The notes under the pieces: model-generated
Told to the model about the DNA's origin: nothing
The model's input: only the letters and a program-made list of their open reading frames with translations
Databases searched by the model: none
Source: Aporrectodea caliginosa
Lineage: Eukaryota; Annelida; Clitellata; Crassiclitellata; Lumbricidae
Direction of reading: 5' to 3'
Length of the DNA: 64,000 nt
Assembly: GCA_020284085.1 (NCBI GenBank)
Contig: JACEVL010000690.1
Span: 67,501 to 131,500, forward strand
Program-made: the position numbers and the translations under genes
Shown here: in pieces, positions 62,643 through 64,000 of the stretch
How positions within the stretch are numbered: the stretch's first letter is position 1
Layout of the letters: every line of letters starts with the position of its first letter

Positions 62643-62949
62643 GTGAGGACGTTCACTTACCTATCGCGGTAGGATCTGGCGCTACAGAAGTCAAAGGTTC
62701 TTCTCTCTGTCGCTGGCTATGACTGTGTTTATATTTGTCTGCATGTCTTCCTCTGTTTTTCTGTCTCTCTGTCTCTGTCGATGGCTCTTTTCCTATTTTT
62801 ATGTTTCCACTGCCTTTCTTTGTCCATCTGTTTGTTTGTGTGTCTGTCTGTCTATATCATTGTCCCATCCCTGTTTGTGTTTCTCTATTCTTAGCTTTGG
62901 TTCTATTTGTCTGTTTCTCTTACTGTTTCTCTCCGTCTGTCTGTCTGTC

Positions 62950-63130
62950 TGTCTGTCTATCTAACTATAAATCAATCGATCAATCAATCAATCGATCGAT
63001 CGATCATTTCTTTTATTGTTTGCAGAGAATAGATTACAGCTATTGATACGGAATATTCACCGATCGTGAGAATGGTAATTTAAATCTGTCACATCACATA
63101 AATGGCATTTTAGGCTAACTATTGAGGGGG
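62950..63130 (-). mobile_element. LINE 3' end, (ATTG/ATCG)n tail
   Basis: Plus strand caatcaatcaatcgatcgat then ttcttttattgtttgcagag and aatagattaca, the same junction as at 34.34 kb. Read on minus: 3' UTR end plus tetranucleotide tail. Confidence 0.6.
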
Positions 63131-63192
63131 ACAATCGGATACACAAAAGGGATTGAAGTTCCGCAAAGATAATCAGGAATACCAGAAAACAA

Positions 63193-63400
<208 letters not shown>

Positions 63401-63850
63401 CATCTATCTATCCATCGAACTATCCATCCATCCATCCATCCATCCATCCATCCATCCATCCATCCATCCATCCATCCATCCATCCATCCATCCATCCATC
63501 CATCCATCCACCCAACAATCAATAAATCAATCAATCTTTCAATCCATAAATAGATAAATCAATCAATCCATCGATCCATCGATCCATCGATCCATCGATC
63601 CATCCGTCCATCCATCCATCCATCCATCCATCCATCCATCCATCCATCCATCCATCCATCCATCCATCCATCCATCCATCCATCCATCCATCCATCCATC
63701 CATCCATCCATCCATCCATCCATCCATCCATCCATCCATCCATCCATCCACCAACCAACCAACCTATCTATCTATCAATCAATTAATCACTCAATCTATC
63801 TATCCACCCACCAAAAAACCCCCCATCCATCCATCCATCTATCTATCAAT
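63401..63850. repeat. (CCAT)n microsatellites with ATCG/AATC islands
   Basis: Pure CATC at about 63421-63509 and 63600-63749, separated by caatcaatcaatc and (ATCGATCC)n near 63570-63600. All parts are ATCN tetramers that evolved from the neighbouring tract. Cys-free Trp-Met-Asp-Gly frames on the minus strand are artefacts. Confidence 0.97.
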
Positions 63851-64000
63851 GTGTGTGCATATCTGAACGCCAGCTATTTCTAAGTGGCCTTTCGTTGGCC
63901 TGAAGATCCGAATGTTGCGGACGGGTTGAGATTCTCTCGTTAGGGGACTTCGGGGGTTTTATGGAGTGTTTAGCGTTCTCTGGCGACGCACATCGCCTAG
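63851..64000. other. Window end, unique sequence
   Basis: Unique GC-balanced sequence with no feature that can be supported. Confidence 0.4.

Overview
The window is nuclear DNA from an animal. Genes are split by introns with GT-AG boundaries, the spacers are full of microsatellites, and there are many decayed LINE, SINE, hAT and mariner copies. Deuterostome-like gene content (a PAK kinase, VWA extracellular protein exons, an intron-rich animal GH3 glycosidase) and very frequent TAGGCCTA-type octamers in the spacers fit a marine invertebrate, perhaps an echinoderm. That placement is an inference from composition, not a proof.

Layout. 1-3.1 kb: a 5'-truncated LINE whose endonuclease-reverse transcriptase frame is still open (847 codons), behind a block of direct repeats and a perfect 19-bp-arm hairpin. 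3.1-10 kb: spacer with relics of a hAT element, a LINE 3' end, a short hAT MITE and a CpG-rich stretch. 10.2-25.2 kb (+): a five-exon gene that I assembled from splice sites and phases. It encodes a secreted protein of about 1428 aa: signal peptide, VWA domain with intact MIDAS, about 1000-residue Ser/Thr-rich linker with four copies of an unrecognised Gly-aromatic-Trp / Val-Trp motif, and a second VWA domain whose DxSxS is lost. Its introns hold a 0.9-1.2 kb GGAA array, a 26-bp minisatellite, a mariner deletion derivative and a hAT element with an 8-bp target duplication. 25.4-37.8 kb: degenerate minisatellite, SINE/LINE fragments, nested MITEs and a decayed LINE with a YVDD box. 37.9-43.2 kb (+): a PAK-family Ser/Thr kinase gene with a divergent CRIB box, an autoinhibitory segment and a complete catalytic domain, but a reading-frame break in its second exon. 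47.7-57.1 kb (-): a complete eleven-exon glycoside hydrolase family 3 gene (751 aa, beta-xylosidase-like, with signal peptide), convergent with the kinase gene. 57.1-64 kb: transposon remnants between 71-bp direct repeats, long CT, CAT, TCTA and CATC microsatellites, and one possible signal-peptide exon of a further gene.

The three genes show no shared pathway; this is ordinary animal gene order, not an operon. The most novel element is the VWA-linker-VWA protein with its repeated Trp motif. The GH3 and PAK models rest on phase-consistent splice sites plus family motifs. The VWA model is weaker for its first two small exons. All exon joins are predictions without transcript evidence.
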